This document shows positions 1 through 8,623 of a DNA stretch of 64,000 nt, one piece after another. The translations under genes and the position numbers were made by a program. Numbering within the stretch: position 1 is the first letter of the stretch; each line of letters opens with the position of its first letter. The stretch lies in contig NZ_FMZO01000003.1 of assembly GCF_900101395.1 (NCBI RefSeq), positions 124,001 through 188,000 of the forward strand, read 5' to 3'. The notes below the pieces were generated by a model. That model was not told the origin of the DNA. It made no database searches and saw nothing but the letters and a program-made list of their open reading frames with translations. The DNA is from Niabella drilacis. Its GTDB lineage: Bacteria > Bacteroidota > Bacteroidia > Chitinophagales > Chitinophagaceae.

Positions 1-43
1 AATGTGGATTTGTTGATTCAGGATGGGTTAATTTAGCCGGAGC

Positions 44-1063
44 GTGAATAAAAAATGGATCATACCGGTTTATGCGGGTGCTGTCATCTTGCTGATGACG
101 GTATCGGAGATCATTTATACATTGAGAACGGGGACCCCTTTCCGGATCAGTGAATTGCTGCGCCCCATTACGTTGTCGCAGGTGATTTATATGACCCTTA
201 CCCTGCTGCTGACCCGGTATATGCTTTATGCGTTTTTTCTCACAAAAAAATACCTGCAGCTCCTGCTGGCGGTTGTACTGGTATTTACTGTATTTGTCTT
301 TTTGCGCTACCTGCTGGAAGAGGTGGTCTTTCCCCGGTATCTCAATTTCAGGAACTACCCCAAAGGAACCACGCTTGGTTTTTATACGCTGGACAATCTT
401 CACTATGGGCTCAGTTATATTGTACTGGGTATTGTATTCTTTTTCCTGGAATACCGGTTTGATGTGCAGAAAAAAGAAGCGGCACTGCTGCAACGGTCAA
501 AAGAGGCTGAGCTGGCATTTCTCCGGTCGCAGATCAGCCCGCATTTCTTATTTAATTCCCTCAACAGTATTTATACGCTGAGTTACAAACAATCGTCCAA
601 AACCAGTGGTGCCATCCTGCAGCTGAGCGAACTGGTGCGCTTTATGCTGTATGAGCAAAAGCCACTGATACCGGTTGAAACGGAGTGGAATTATTTGATG
701 AACTATATCGGGTTGCAGGAAATGCGCTACCCGCATGCTGTAGGCAGGGATATCCGGCTGGAAGGGGATACCGGTGCGGCGCAGATACCACCCTTTCTTT
801 TGATACCTTTGGTGGAGAATGCTTTTAAACACGGCGATTTTTCAGATGCCCGCTATCCTTTGTCCATAGCCTTGCAGATGGTAGGGAACCGGCTGATATT
901 TAAAGTGGAGAATAAAAAAGGGTGTTTTCAAAAAGACCAGGAGGGGGGTATCGGCATCGAAAACATACAACGGCGGCTGGAACTCCTGTACCCCCGCCGG
1001 CATGAACTGACCATTGCTGAAAGCGACGCCACTTATGGGGTAACCCTTGTACTTGAATTGTAA
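44..1063 (+). CDS. LytS/YehU-type sensor histidine kinase
   Basis: This 339-residue inner-membrane kinase probably autophosphorylates and passes phosphate to the LytTR regulator encoded 3 bp downstream. The N-terminal ~140 residues form about four membrane helices. A short coiled coil (about 141-160) leads to the His_kinase domain, where the motif SQISPHFLFNSLNS carries the phospho-acceptor His at about 167. The ATPase part follows with an N-box (LVENAFKHG near 262) and a G-box (GIGIENIQRR). The length is normal for the family. The start is GTG at 44, and no upstream ATG is visible in the window. The signal sensed cannot be read from the sequence. The family assignment is secure. Confidence 0.93.
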   Translation: MNKKWIIPVYAGAVILLMTVSEIIYTLRTGTPFRISELLRPITLSQVIYMTLTLLLTRYMLYAFFLTKKYLQLLLAVVLVFTVFVFLRYLLEEVVFPRYLNFRNYPKGTTLGFYTLDNLHYGLSYIVLGIVFFFLEYRFDVQKKEAALLQRSKEAELAFLRSQISPHFLFNSLNSIYTLSYKQSSKTSGAILQLSELVRFMLYEQKPLIPVETEWNYLMNYIGLQEMRYPHAVGRDIRLEGDTGAAQIPPFLLIPLVENAFKHGDFSDARYPLSIALQMVGNRLIFKVENKKGCFQKDQEGGIGIENIQRRLELLYPRRHELTIAESDATYGVTLVLEL

Positions 1064-1066
1064 AGG

Positions 1067-1765
1067 ATGATGATACGGACCGCTATAATTGATGATGAAC
1101 CGCTGGCAGTAGAGCTGCTGGCCGATTATGTGCAGAAAACACCCGGGCTGGTGCTGGTTGAAGCTTCCGCGGATGTATTTGGCGCATTGCAGCGGGTACA
1201 GAACAACGAAATAGATCTTGTGCTGCTGGATATACAGATGCCTGCCCTAACCGGTATCCAGTTCCTGAAAATTATTGGTGATCGCTGTAAAGTGGTTTTG
1301 ACCACGGCCTATACAGAATATGCATTGGAGAGTTACGACTTTAATGTAGCGGATTATCTGCTGAAGCCCATTTCCTATGAGCGCTTTGTAAAAGCCATCC
1401 GGAAAATAACGTTTCCGGATCCGGGGAGGCCGGCCCGGGAAAGTCCCGGTTATATCTTTATTAAAAGTGAGTACCGGCTGCTGAAAATAAACCTGGAGGA
1501 TATTTTATTTGTGGAAGCATTGCGGGATTATATAGCCGTGCATACCACTGATGGTAAAAAGATCATGAGCCTCGATACCCTGCGGAACATGCAGGTGTTG
1601 TTACCGGCTTCGCAATTTTCCCGCATTCATAAATCGTATCTTGTTGCCGACAGCAAAATAACGGCTATTGAGAAAGGCAACATCGTGCTAAACAACCTGT
1701 TACTGCCAATTGGCAGCAGCTACCAAAAGGAAGTTTATGAGAAGTTGCTGAACTTTAAACCATAA
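1067..1765 (+). CDS. LytTR-family response regulator
   Basis: This 232-residue DNA-binding regulator has a receiver domain at residues 3-120, with the acidic pair IIDDEP and phospho-acceptor Asp55 in LVLLDIQMP. A LytTR DNA-binding domain follows at about 130-230 and contains the typical FSRIHKSYLV segment. It begins 3 bp after the histidine kinase stop, so the two are almost certainly co-transcribed and cognate. LytTR regulators bind promoters as dimers. No target genes can be assigned from this window. Confidence 0.94.
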   Translation: MMIRTAIIDDEPLAVELLADYVQKTPGLVLVEASADVFGALQRVQNNEIDLVLLDIQMPALTGIQFLKIIGDRCKVVLTTAYTEYALESYDFNVADYLLKPISYERFVKAIRKITFPDPGRPARESPGYIFIKSEYRLLKINLEDILFVEALRDYIAVHTTDGKKIMSLDTLRNMQVLLPASQFSRIHKSYLVADSKITAIEKGNIVLNNLLLPIGSSYQKEVYEKLLNFKP

Positions 1766-1781
1766 AACCTGAAACCCGGCG

Positions 1782-1789
1782 TATCTTTG
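1782..1789 (+). promoter_or_regulatory. -7 promoter element (TATCTTTG) of rlmN
   Basis: TATCTTTG matches the Bacteroidota TAnnTTTG consensus and ends 4 nt before the rlmN ATG. The transcript is therefore predicted to start at or beside the start codon. No clear TTTG -33 element is visible at the usual spacing. Confidence 0.6.
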
Positions 1790-1793
1790 CCGG

Positions 1794-2840
1794 ATGAACA
1801 CAAAGCAGCAGAACATCCGTAGCCTCAGCCTTACTGACCTGGAAGATTATTTTTTGTCGATCGGAGAAAAAAAGTTCCGGGCCCGGCAGGTATACGATTG
1901 GTTGTGGCTGAAGCCGGTACAGGGTTTTGAGGCCATGAGCAATATCAGTAAGGAGCTGCGCCAGAAACTAAGCGACCGGTTTGGTTTTCCGGCGCTTACG
2001 ATAGACACAACGCAGCATTCTGAAGATGGCACTATAAAATCCCGTTTTAAAACGGTAGAAGGATACCTTACAGAGGGTGTGCTGATCCCTACGGACGAGC
2101 GTAAAACGGCTTGCGTCAGTTCCCAGATCGGATGCAGCCTGAGCTGTAAATTTTGTGCAACCGGTTATATTGAGCGTAAACGCAACCTGAGTTTTGATGA
2201 GATCTATGATGAAGTGGTGCTGATCAATCAGCAATCAATGGAAGTGTATGATAAAAAACTGACCAATATAGTGTTTATGGGGATGGGAGAGCCGTTGCTG
2301 AACTACAGGAACGTGCTAAAGGCGATCGAAAAGATCACTTCCCCCGACGCCTTGGCAATGAGCCCCAGAAGGATCACCGTTTCCACGGCAGGCGTAGCTA
2401 AGCAGATCCGGCAGCTGGGGGATGACCAGGTAAAATTCAAGCTGGCATTGTCGCTGCATGCAGCTAATGACAAAAAACGCCACGAGATCATGCCCATTAA
2501 CGATACTAATAATATACAATCGCTGATTGAGGCATTAAATTATTTTTATAGGCAGACAAAAAATGAGATCACCTTTGAATACATCCTGTTTAATAATTTT
2601 AACGATTCGCTGGAAGATGCAGACGAGCTGATCAAAATTTACCGCCAGGTGCCGGCGGACCTGGTAAACCTTATCGAATACAACCCCATCGAGTTCGCAA
2701 AATTTACCAAGCCGTCGGAGGAGAAGGTCGATGTGTTTATGAACTACCTGGAAAAGAACCGCGTAAATGCCCGGTTAAGGCGCAGCCGGGGAAAAGATAT
2801 TGATGCGGCCTGTGGTCAGCTGGCCAATAAGGGAAAATGA
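1794..2840 (+). CDS. rlmN: 23S rRNA A2503 / tRNA A37 C2-methyltransferase RlmN
   Basis: This radical-SAM enzyme methylates C2 of A2503 in 23S rRNA, and in many bacteria A37 of some tRNAs. The protein is 348 residues, a normal length. The [4Fe-4S]/SAM motif CxxxCxxC is at Cys114, Cys118 and Cys121 (GCSLSCKFCATGY). The N-terminal RlmN helical domain covers about residues 8-75. The C-terminal segment RGKDIDAACGQL carries the conserved Cys that forms the methyl-bearing covalent intermediate. It has its own predicted promoter 4 nt before the ATG, so it need not be read with the kinase/regulator pair. Confidence 0.97.
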   Translation: MNTKQQNIRSLSLTDLEDYFLSIGEKKFRARQVYDWLWLKPVQGFEAMSNISKELRQKLSDRFGFPALTIDTTQHSEDGTIKSRFKTVEGYLTEGVLIPTDERKTACVSSQIGCSLSCKFCATGYIERKRNLSFDEIYDEVVLINQQSMEVYDKKLTNIVFMGMGEPLLNYRNVLKAIEKITSPDALAMSPRRITVSTAGVAKQIRQLGDDQVKFKLALSLHAANDKKRHEIMPINDTNNIQSLIEALNYFYRQTKNEITFEYILFNNFNDSLEDADELIKIYRQVPADLVNLIEYNPIEFAKFTKPSEEKVDVFMNYLEKNRVNARLRRSRGKDIDAACGQLANKGK

Positions 2841-3020
2841 TGCGGCCTGCGGGCGCAAACCCCGCAGTCGGGGATGATTTTTTTGAGCCGCCCTGGTATT
2901 TGTGGCCGGTGCATCCCTGGGGGCTGGGCCTATGATAAATAAGGGCCGGCTGGTCCGGTGATCCGGGCCGGACAATTTGAATTGCCGATCGTTGCTGGCG
3001 CGGGTTCCGCAAAAGATCTT

Positions 3021-3878
3021 TTACCGGTTCTCCAATACAGTATATGCAGATTCATTAAAGCTTTCCTGCTGCCGGATAAATTGCTCCAGCAGCTGGCGGG
3101 TGAGGGGGCCGGCCTTCCCGTTCCCGATAGGGATACCGTCAATCTCCGTTACCGGTAAAATACGCCTGGTGGTACTGGTCGTAAAAACCTCAGCAGCCTG
3201 TTTTAATTCGGTAAGGGAGATGTCACGCACCTGAACAGGTAGTGTTTCACCGGCAAACTCAAGTATTTTTTTCCGGGTGATGCCGGCCAGTATGTTGCGT
3301 GCCGGCGTTGCAAGGGTTCCATCCGGCGTTATCATAAAAATATTGGCCCGGGGAAACTCCGAAATGCAGGAGCCCTGGAAATAGATCACATCATCCAGGC
3401 CTTTTTCTTTTAGCTGTTTTTGCAACCAGATACCCATGAGGTAATTGATGGATTTTACAGCAGGCAGGTCTCTCTGATAAGAATAGCTCATGATACGGAT
3501 CCCCTTTTCGAACTTTTCAGCGTCTGGCAGTAGCAGTGGCTGTTGTTCCAGGATAAAGTTTCCCTGAACAGGGGTGTAGCTATCCGGCGAATAGCCGCCC
3601 GTAGCGATCATCCGGATCCCGCTTTGAGGGGTATCATTCTTTTTGATAAGCTGGTGGATGATCTCTTTAATTTCCTGTGCCGTATGCGGAATAGTAATGG
3701 AAAGTTCTTTGGCAGAGTTAAAAAAGCGATCCAGGTAGTCGTTCAGGAACAGCGGCTGATTGTTTACGGTTCGGAAATAATCAAAAACGGCGTATCCCCG
3801 TTGTATGGCCAGGTCATTTGTTTGCAGGAGGGCTTTTGCCTCTTCTGCAAAATTATTATTAACAAAGATCCATCTCAT
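3021..3878 (-). CDS. class IV aminotransferase (PLP, branched-chain/D-amino-acid/ADC-lyase fold)
   Basis: This 285-residue fold-type IV PLP enzyme carries the probable Schiff-base lysine at about 142 in VKSINYLMG. The cofactor-binding stretch SEFPRANIFMI and the phosphate-binding turn ILAGITR follow. The family includes branched-chain aminotransferase, D-alanine aminotransferase and aminodeoxychorismate lyase, and the exact substrate cannot be fixed by reading. The start codon overlaps the stop of the upstream P1 peptidase by 4 bp (ATGA), so the two genes are translationally coupled. Confidence 0.88.
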   Translation of the reverse strand: MRWIFVNNNFAEEAKALLQTNDLAIQRGYAVFDYFRTVNNQPLFLNDYLDRFFNSAKELSITIPHTAQEIKEIIHQLIKKNDTPQSGIRMIATGGYSPDSYTPVQGNFILEQQPLLLPDAEKFEKGIRIMSYSYQRDLPAVKSINYLMGIWLQKQLKEKGLDDVIYFQGSCISEFPRANIFMITPDGTLATPARNILAGITRKKILEFAGETLPVQVRDISLTELKQAAEVFTTSTTRRILPVTEIDGIPIGNGKAGPLTRQLLEQFIRQQESFNESAYTVLENR

Positions 3879-5017
3879 GGCTGATACCGGTTGTATTTTT
3901 TTAATATCGAAATTACGGCTTCCTTTGGCAGTGCTTCTATTTTATTTCCGTTACGGCCGGTCATTGTTTTTGCGGCAAACAGCGCATTAATGATGGCTTC
4001 TTCGGTAGCCTCGATGGCTGCAAGGAACAGGGGCGACAGGTCGTCGTTAAACAGGGTGGCCGTAGTATGCAGGGTATCCCCGGAGCGGTGTGGAATTCTC
4101 ACGGACGGATGGGTGGAGAAGGCAATAACATAGTCGCCACTGCCATTACTGGCAATGCCACCGGTTTTGGCCAGTCCCATAAAGGCCCGTTTGGCCAGGC
4201 GCTCCAGGCTGGGCGCCAGCAACGGGGCATCGGTAGCAAGAACGATCATACAGCTTCCATCGGCCGGGTTATTAAGCTGGTCGCTTAAAAAATAGCGTCC
4301 CAGTTCCTTACCCACAGGCACCCCGGCAATTTCCAGTACCCCGCCGAAATTGGTCTGCACTAAAACGCCTACGGTATAACCGCCCAGCGTTTTCGGAAGC
4401 ACTCTTGATGCAGACCCGATCCCTCCTTTAAATCCAAAACAAACGGTTCCTGTTCCCGCCCCGGTATTGCCCTGCTCCACGGCTCCTGATCTTGCAGCGC
4501 GGATGGCGTCAAGAATATCTTCCTCGGTAACATGCCGGCCCCGGATATCGTTCAGGTAGCCATCATTGGTTTCCCCTACCACAATGTTTACACTTTGTAC
4601 CTGCTGGTTTTCTTTTTGTGCAAGCGTATAACTGATGCCTGCATTAATGCCTGCTGCAACATTCAGGGTATTGGTGAGGATCACCGGACTTTCTATATTG
4701 CCCAGCTCTTTGATCTGGGTGATACCTGCCAGTTTGCCAAACCCATTGCCTACATACACCGCTGCGGGTACTTTTTCCTGGAAGAGGTTTCCGCCGTGTG
4801 GCAATATTACCGTTGCGCCTGTTCTTACAGAAGCACCCCTGATCAGTGTTTTATGGCCTACCCGTACACCGGCTACATCCGTAATGGCATTGTACGTTCC
4901 ATGTGGCAGCACTCCGATCCTGACAGGGCTACCCGGAGCAGGAACTTGTGCGGTTGCCGGAACGATAGAGGCGGTATGACAGACAAGGATAAAAATAAGG
5001 CAGTATAACTGTTTCAT
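3875..5017 (-). CDS. P1-family (DmpA-like) aminopeptidase, exported
   Basis: This 380-residue member of MEROPS family P1 (L-aminopeptidase/D-esterase DmpA and beta-peptidyl aminopeptidases) has an N-terminal signal peptide of about 23 residues ending PATAQ, so it is probably periplasmic. P1 enzymes self-cleave to expose an N-terminal Ser nucleophile. The matching segment here is KGGIGSASR, preceded by the conserved GNTGAGTGT loop. The N-terminal part has ITDVAGVRVGHKT, typical of the family. It is followed directly by the aminotransferase with a 4-bp overlap, which suggests a shared role in amino-acid or peptide turnover (inference). Confidence 0.9.
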   Translation of the reverse strand: MKQLYCLIFILVCHTASIVPATAQVPAPGSPVRIGVLPHGTYNAITDVAGVRVGHKTLIRGASVRTGATVILPHGGNLFQEKVPAAVYVGNGFGKLAGITQIKELGNIESPVILTNTLNVAAGINAGISYTLAQKENQQVQSVNIVVGETNDGYLNDIRGRHVTEEDILDAIRAARSGAVEQGNTGAGTGTVCFGFKGGIGSASRVLPKTLGGYTVGVLVQTNFGGVLEIAGVPVGKELGRYFLSDQLNNPADGSCMIVLATDAPLLAPSLERLAKRAFMGLAKTGGIASNGSGDYVIAFSTHPSVRIPHRSGDTLHTTATLFNDDLSPLFLAAIEATEEAIINALFAAKTMTGRNGNKIEALPKEAVISILKKYNRYQP

Positions 5018-5240
5018 ACGAACTCAGGAGTAATGTAAGAATGGCGAACCTCTTTGTGCAAAGAGCGGGTATAAGAATTGCTCCTTTCTGGTTTTCGCTG
5101 CCCTTCCTGCTGCGCCGCAGGAGGAAATTTTCCTTTCTTCCCCAGATCCGGCATATACACATATTTTCATACCAGGGGCACACTGGAAAAGCTGGTAGTG
5201 AAATGTGCTGCAGCGACGGCAGCTTACGGGCACCGGTAGC

Positions 5241-5263
5241 CGTTCAGCTTTCATAGCTGAACG
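5241..5263. repeat. 9-bp hairpin in the 276-bp gap between two minus-strand genes
   Basis: Arms CGTTCAGCT and AGCTGAACG enclose a 5-nt loop. No T-run follows on either strand, so this is not a standard intrinsic terminator. The rest of 5018-5293 shows no convincing gene. Confidence 0.4.
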
Positions 5264-5293
5264 ACAGGCAATGCGGCAATCGACCCTACAGGG

Positions 5294-5764
5294 CTATAAC
5301 CGTGAGGTGAGCGCTCCCATTCCAAAGGCCAGGAAGGCAATAATGTAAAAGCCAATGATCACGATGGTAAGAATGCCAAGGAACCGGAAAAGGCTTTTAA
5401 GGTAGCGTAGCCCTTCATTAAGATCTGCAATATTTTCGGTCTGGATCCCTCTCCGGGTGATGGTTCCGAACTTGAACAGGTAGAAAGAAGGAAAGAAATA
5501 GAGCAGCGCCATTGCGATATAGATCAACCCGATAAAGCTCCCCGAAATCGGCATTCCGCTGGTCTGCATCATCGTAGAGCCCACCATCAGTACGCCTAAC
5601 CCTGCAATCAGGATAAAGAAGAGTGCTATAAAACCGATGATGCCCAGGAGCTTTGCCCATTTAGAAGCTTCATCGATGTAAAATTTTCCCTGCTCGTTGA
5701 TTTCAAGGCCCCTGAAAAGGCTTCCTCCCTCGTGTTGAGATGACGGGTCGTTAAAATTTTCCAT
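5294..5764 (-). CDS. DUF5362-like membrane protein
   Basis: This 156-residue integral membrane protein of unknown function has a hydrophilic N-terminus (about 35 residues). It is followed by about three or four hydrophobic helices, with a short charged loop (FGTITRRGIQTEN) between the middle ones. Its composition and the segment EASKWAKLLGIIGF resemble the Bacteroidota DUF5362 family. It is separated from its neighbours by about 280-330 bp on each side, so it is probably a single-gene unit. Confidence 0.75.
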   Translation of the reverse strand: MENFNDPSSQHEGGSLFRGLEINEQGKFYIDEASKWAKLLGIIGFIALFFILIAGLGVLMVGSTMMQTSGMPISGSFIGLIYIAMALLYFFPSFYLFKFGTITRRGIQTENIADLNEGLRYLKSLFRFLGILTIVIIGFYIIAFLAFGMGALTSRL

Positions 5765-6090
5765 ATTTGTCTGGTTTTTAGTGTTACGTAGTTGTATATA
5801 TTAAGGATGGCATATTGCCGGTAACGGGCAGAAGCAAGTTAAATGGGTGATCGTTTTTTTAAAAGACATATGTAAATATATGAAATCCGTTTGTCCTTCT
5901 CTGCCACCTCATCCGGGTATCCGTATATTCTTTGCCGGTCTCGCTCCGGGAGCCGGGGTGTTTTAAAGAAAAGTATTTATTTTGCCGGGGTACTTGTACC
6001 GCTGATCGCCCGGCGCATATAAATAAAATAGTACCCCGCTGCAATGCAAGGAGTTGCGGCGGCAGTAGAGGGCATAAACACAGGGGAACA
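5765..6090. other. gene-poor intergenic stretch
   Basis: These 326 bp show no gene I can support, and any open frames are short with no recognisable motif. The region serves as upstream sequence for the DUF5362-like gene and downstream sequence for the small hydrophilic protein. Confidence 0.5.
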
Positions 6091-6285
6091 TTACTTTTCG
6101 TGGTGTTCCTGGGGATGTTCCACATGTCCTTTTTTATCCCCGATCTTATCAATTGTTTCCTTTCCCCGTTGCAACAGGGAAGATACCGGGCCTTCCATGT
6201 CTTCCTGGGGATCCCCTTCGTGTTTTTTGGGAAGATCTTTTAAATCCTCTTTTTTGTCTTCATTATGTTGTTCTTGCTGGTTCAT
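6091..6285 (-). CDS. small highly charged hydrophilic protein
   Basis: This is a 64-residue protein of almost entirely charged and polar residues, rich in Glu, Lys, Asp and His. It has no hydrophobic core, no signal peptide and no cysteine. The composition suggests an intrinsically disordered, stress-type or chaperone-like small protein. No family was recognised. The call rests on a clean ATG frame with Bacteroidota-like codon use in an otherwise empty gap. Confidence 0.5.
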   Translation of the reverse strand: MNQQEQHNEDKKEDLKDLPKKHEGDPQEDMEGPVSSLLQRGKETIDKIGDKKGHVEHPQEHHEK

Positions 6286-6441
6286 AATAATTCTTTTGGA
6301 GGATGATTTTATTACTACAAGTTACCAAAAAATGGTGATATATTTTCCGGGGGAGCAGGAGGGGGCTTAAAAGATCATTGGTTTCCATGCAGAATCCTTC
6401 AATTTTAGCTACCTTTAACTTTTAATATAGATTTCAGATCA

Positions 6442-6789
6442 ATGAATTTTTTGCTAAAAGTACTCATAACCGGGCTCATCGCTTATTTACTTCCTAATAT
6501 ACTGCCGGGGGTAAAAGTGGCAGACATCAAAACGGCGGCATTGTTTGCACTGGTGCTGGCTTTGCTGAACGCCATTGTGAAGCCGGTGCTGGTAATACTG
6601 ACCATTCCGGTAACCCTGGTTACACTGGGCCTTTTTTTACTGGTGATCAATGCCTTTATGGTCTTGATCGCAGCCAACTTTTTTAAGGGGGTAGAAGTGA
6701 ACGGTTTTTGGTGGGCGTTGATATTCAGTATCTTGCTTTCCCTTGGTTCTTCGGTGCTTTATTCGCTGGTTGGCGGAGGCAAAAATTAA
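6442..6789 (+). CDS. phage holin family 4 superfamily membrane protein (PF04020 type)
   Basis: This 115-residue protein has four hydrophobic helices with few charged residues. The pattern NAIVKPVLVILTIPVTLVTLG is characteristic of PF04020 membrane proteins, which are widespread in bacterial chromosomes and not actually phage-borne. There are no phage genes nearby, so the name should not be read as a lysis function. A strong bidirectional terminator follows at 6852-6883. Confidence 0.85.
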   Translation: MNFLLKVLITGLIAYLLPNILPGVKVADIKTAALFALVLALLNAIVKPVLVILTIPVTLVTLGLFLLVINAFMVLIAANFFKGVEVNGFWWALIFSILLSLGSSVLYSLVGGGKN

Positions 6790-6851
6790 GATATTTTATT
6801 TGGAAAGAAGAGCAGGCGGCTGTAAATTAGCAGTTAGTCAAAACATTAATC

Positions 6852-6883
6852 AAAAGCCCTGATGTGTCTACATCAGGGCTTTT
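6852..6883. terminator. bidirectional intrinsic terminator
   Basis: A 14-bp perfect stem (AAAAGCCCTGATGT with ACATCAGGGCTTTT) encloses a 4-nt loop. It is flanked by A-runs on one side and T-runs on the other. It sits between the convergent holin-family gene and fur-type gene, ends exactly at the latter's stop codon, and should stop transcription from both sides. Confidence 0.88.
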
Positions 6884-7303
6884 TTATTTATGATTACAGG
6901 ACCTGCAAATACCCTTCACTACGACTTCTACCTGCTGTACAATATATTCATGCGGTAGTTTAACAGCGGGTGTTACTACATCATCGAGGCAAAAGGTATT
7001 GCCGCACCTGCTGCAAACCAGGTGTACATGATGGTCATGATGATGGCCTTCCCCGCATTCATCTTTACATAAGGCGTATTTAATGCTATTGTCTGATGTG
7101 GGAATGGTATGAATGATGCCTTTGTCTACAAAAGATTGTAATGTCCGGTAAACGGTCACCCGGTCAAAATGACTGCCCGTGTTTTTCTCAATATCTGCAT
7201 GGGCTAATGCACCGTTGCTGCTCAGGAAGAGCGATAATATCCTGCGCCGCCCTTCGGTAACACTTAAATTGTTTTGTTTTAATATATGAACAATACTATC
7301 CAT
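6884..7303 (-). CDS. Fur-family metal-dependent repressor
   Basis: This 139-residue regulator has an N-terminal winged helix (about 1-80, with FDRVTVYRTLQSFVDKGI as recognition region). The C-terminal dimerisation domain carries a His-rich stretch (GHHHDHHVH) and two CxxC zinc sites (CSRCG and CRSC). The subtype (Fe, Zn or peroxide sensing) cannot be settled by eye. It follows the SCO gene by 13 bp, and it also has a TAACTTTA element 4 nt before its ATG, so it may be transcribed both from the SCO promoter and as a leaderless mRNA. Confidence 0.92.
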   Translation of the reverse strand: MDSIVHILKQNNLSVTEGRRRILSLFLSSNGALAHADIEKNTGSHFDRVTVYRTLQSFVDKGIIHTIPTSDNSIKYALCKDECGEGHHHDHHVHLVCSRCGNTFCLDDVVTPAVKLPHEYIVQQVEVVVKGICRSCNHK

Positions 7304-7307
7304 CGCT

Positions 7308-7315
7308 TAAAGTTA
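7308..7315 (-). promoter_or_regulatory. probable -7 element (TAACTTTA) of the Fur-family gene
   Basis: On the minus strand TAACTTTA (TAnnTTTG with the last base changed) ends 4 nt before the start codon at 7303. It lies inside the 13-nt gap after the SCO gene. This is the same geometry as the elements before rlmN, the MerC gene and the SurA-like gene. Confidence 0.45.
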
Positions 7316-7316
7316 C

Positions 7317-7931
7317 TTAATTTTTGTTTTTCAGCTCGTCGGCAATATCCGCAATCAGGCGGTTGATCTCCTTTTGCTTTAAGCCGTCATAGATCTTTAA
7401 TACATTGCCTTTTCTGTCCACCAGCGCCCAGAATTGTGTATGTAAAAAATCATCTTCGTCGGAGTTAAAATAATTCTTAGGGTCATCAATGGTGTAACTC
7501 AGCCGGGCCATCTTATAAAGACTGTCTTTGCGCCCGGTCAAAAATACCCATTGCCGGGTATCCACTTTCATCGAGTCGGCATAATGCTTCAACTGAGCAG
7601 CTGAATCTTTTTCGGGATCGCAGGTGTGCGACACGATCAAAAAACCGGGTGTGCCTTTATATTTTTCATAGACCTGTTTCATATTGTCGTTCATCATCGG
7701 GCAGATCCCCGGACAGGTGGTATAAAAGTACTCGGTTACATATATCTTGCCTTCCACATCCTTATTGGAAAAGGGTTTGCCATCCTGATCCGTAAACGTA
7801 AATTTTCCTACTTTACTGATCGGTTCCAGTTTGCGTTTGTTAAAGTCCGGGATAAAGTAAACCGCGATCAGGTAAAACGCAATGGACAGGAAAACGAAAA
7901 ATGCGATATAAAAAACAGCTTTTTTTGACAT
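7317..7931 (-). CDS. SCO1/SenC-family copper/redox protein
   Basis: This 204-residue membrane-anchored thioredoxin-fold protein is used in copper delivery to cytochrome oxidase or in thiol redox. One N-terminal helix (about 5-27) anchors it, and the domain faces the periplasm. The copper/redox CxxxC motif is in TTCPGICPMM, and the third ligand His is in VSHTCDPEKD. I place the start at the ATG at 7931 (MSKKAVFYI), because the frame further upstream begins only with TTG inside the promoter element. Confidence 0.92.
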   Translation of the reverse strand: MSKKAVFYIAFFVFLSIAFYLIAVYFIPDFNKRKLEPISKVGKFTFTDQDGKPFSNKDVEGKIYVTEYFYTTCPGICPMMNDNMKQVYEKYKGTPGFLIVSHTCDPEKDSAAQLKHYADSMKVDTRQWVFLTGRKDSLYKMARLSYTIDDPKNYFNSDEDDFLHTQFWALVDRKGNVLKIYDGLKQKEINRLIADIADELKNKN

Positions 7932-7949
7932 GCCGAAAAAATTGAAGTG

Positions 7950-7957
7950 CAAAGTTA
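7950..7957 (-). promoter_or_regulatory. -7 promoter element (TAACTTTG) of the SCO gene
   Basis: On the minus strand TAACTTTG matches TAnnTTTG and lies 18 nt before the SCO ATG at 7931. This predicts a short leader of about 12 nt. Confidence 0.5.
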
Positions 7958-8016
7958 TTTCAACAGTTTAACAATTAAGGCTTAAAAACGTTTATTTAAG
8001 AACGGTAAATTAAATA

Positions 8017-8049
8017 TTTGCAACGATGTTTCTTTTTTTTATATTTTTG
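8017..8049 (+). promoter_or_regulatory. Bacteroidota promoter of the MerC-type gene (TTTG-N21-TATTTTTG)
   Basis: A -33 TTTG at 8017-8020 and a -7 TATTTTTG at 8042-8049 are 21 nt apart, the ideal spacing for the primary sigma factor of this phylum. The -7 element ends 4 nt before the ATG at 8054. The mRNA should therefore be leaderless. Confidence 0.75.
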
Positions 8050-8053
8050 CAAC

Positions 8054-8455
8054 ATGAGGTCAAAAATTAATTGGGACGCTTTGGGGATTTCCGCTTCAGT
8101 GATCTGTGCTGTTCATTGCGCGGTTTTGCCTCTTTTTATGGCAAGCCTCCCGCTTTTTGGTATCAATATCATTGAGAATGTGGCGTTTGAGCTGGCAATG
8201 ATCGCCCTTGCGTTCGTAATCGGGGTGTATTCGCTGCGTCATGGTTATAAATTTCATCATCACCGGAAACTGCCCCTGCTGCTGTTTGCCGCAGGTATTC
8301 TTTTTTTGACCTTAAAGCAGGTATATCTTCAATACCATGCTCTATTACTGGTTCCTGCGGTCATTTTGATCATATCCGCACATATTGTCAATTACCGGTA
8401 CTGCCGCGGCCATAATCATGCCCATGCAGATGATTGCGACCATGATCATTATTAA
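8054..8455 (+). CDS. MerC-domain membrane protein with His-rich tail
   Basis: This 133-residue protein has four predicted membrane helices and a cysteine pair in the first helix (VICAVHCAVLPLF), the signature of the MerC fold first known from mercury uptake. The C-terminus is a metal-binding tail with six His, one Cys and several Asp (HNHAHADDCDHDHY). The start at 8054 is preferred over an upstream TTG, because a well-formed promoter lies between them. It sits divergently next to a Fur regulator and SCO gene, so a role in Zn or Cu handling is likely (inference). Confidence 0.86.
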   Translation: MRSKINWDALGISASVICAVHCAVLPLFMASLPLFGINIIENVAFELAMIALAFVIGVYSLRHGYKFHHHRKLPLLLFAAGILFLTLKQVYLQYHALLLVPAVILIISAHIVNYRYCRGHNHAHADDCDHDHY

Positions 8456-8597
8456 TGGGGCAGGTGCCAGACGTCAGTGGTCAGTTTTCAGTCTATCAGC
8501 ATCGGGCATCCGGAATTGAGAACCGCCAATACCAGGCATAAAAACGTGTGTAACCTTAAACCGGGAACAAAGGATGCCGGTATCGCTCAAAATAGGA

Positions 8598-8605
8598 TAA
8601 TTTTG
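8598..8605 (+). promoter_or_regulatory. -7 promoter element (TAATTTTG)
   Basis: TAATTTTG fits TAnnTTTG and lies 18 nt before the ATG at 8624. It supports that start rather than the longer upstream frame. Confidence 0.45.
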
Positions 8606-8623
8606 AATGAACCAATCCCCGGA

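Noticed and set aside
4532..5008. 158-codon plus-strand frame
   Set aside because: It is antisense to the P1 peptidase, which has a signal peptide and family motifs.
6442..6789. 'Phage holin' label as a sign of prophage
   Set aside because: PF04020 proteins are common chromosomal membrane proteins, and no other phage gene is near.
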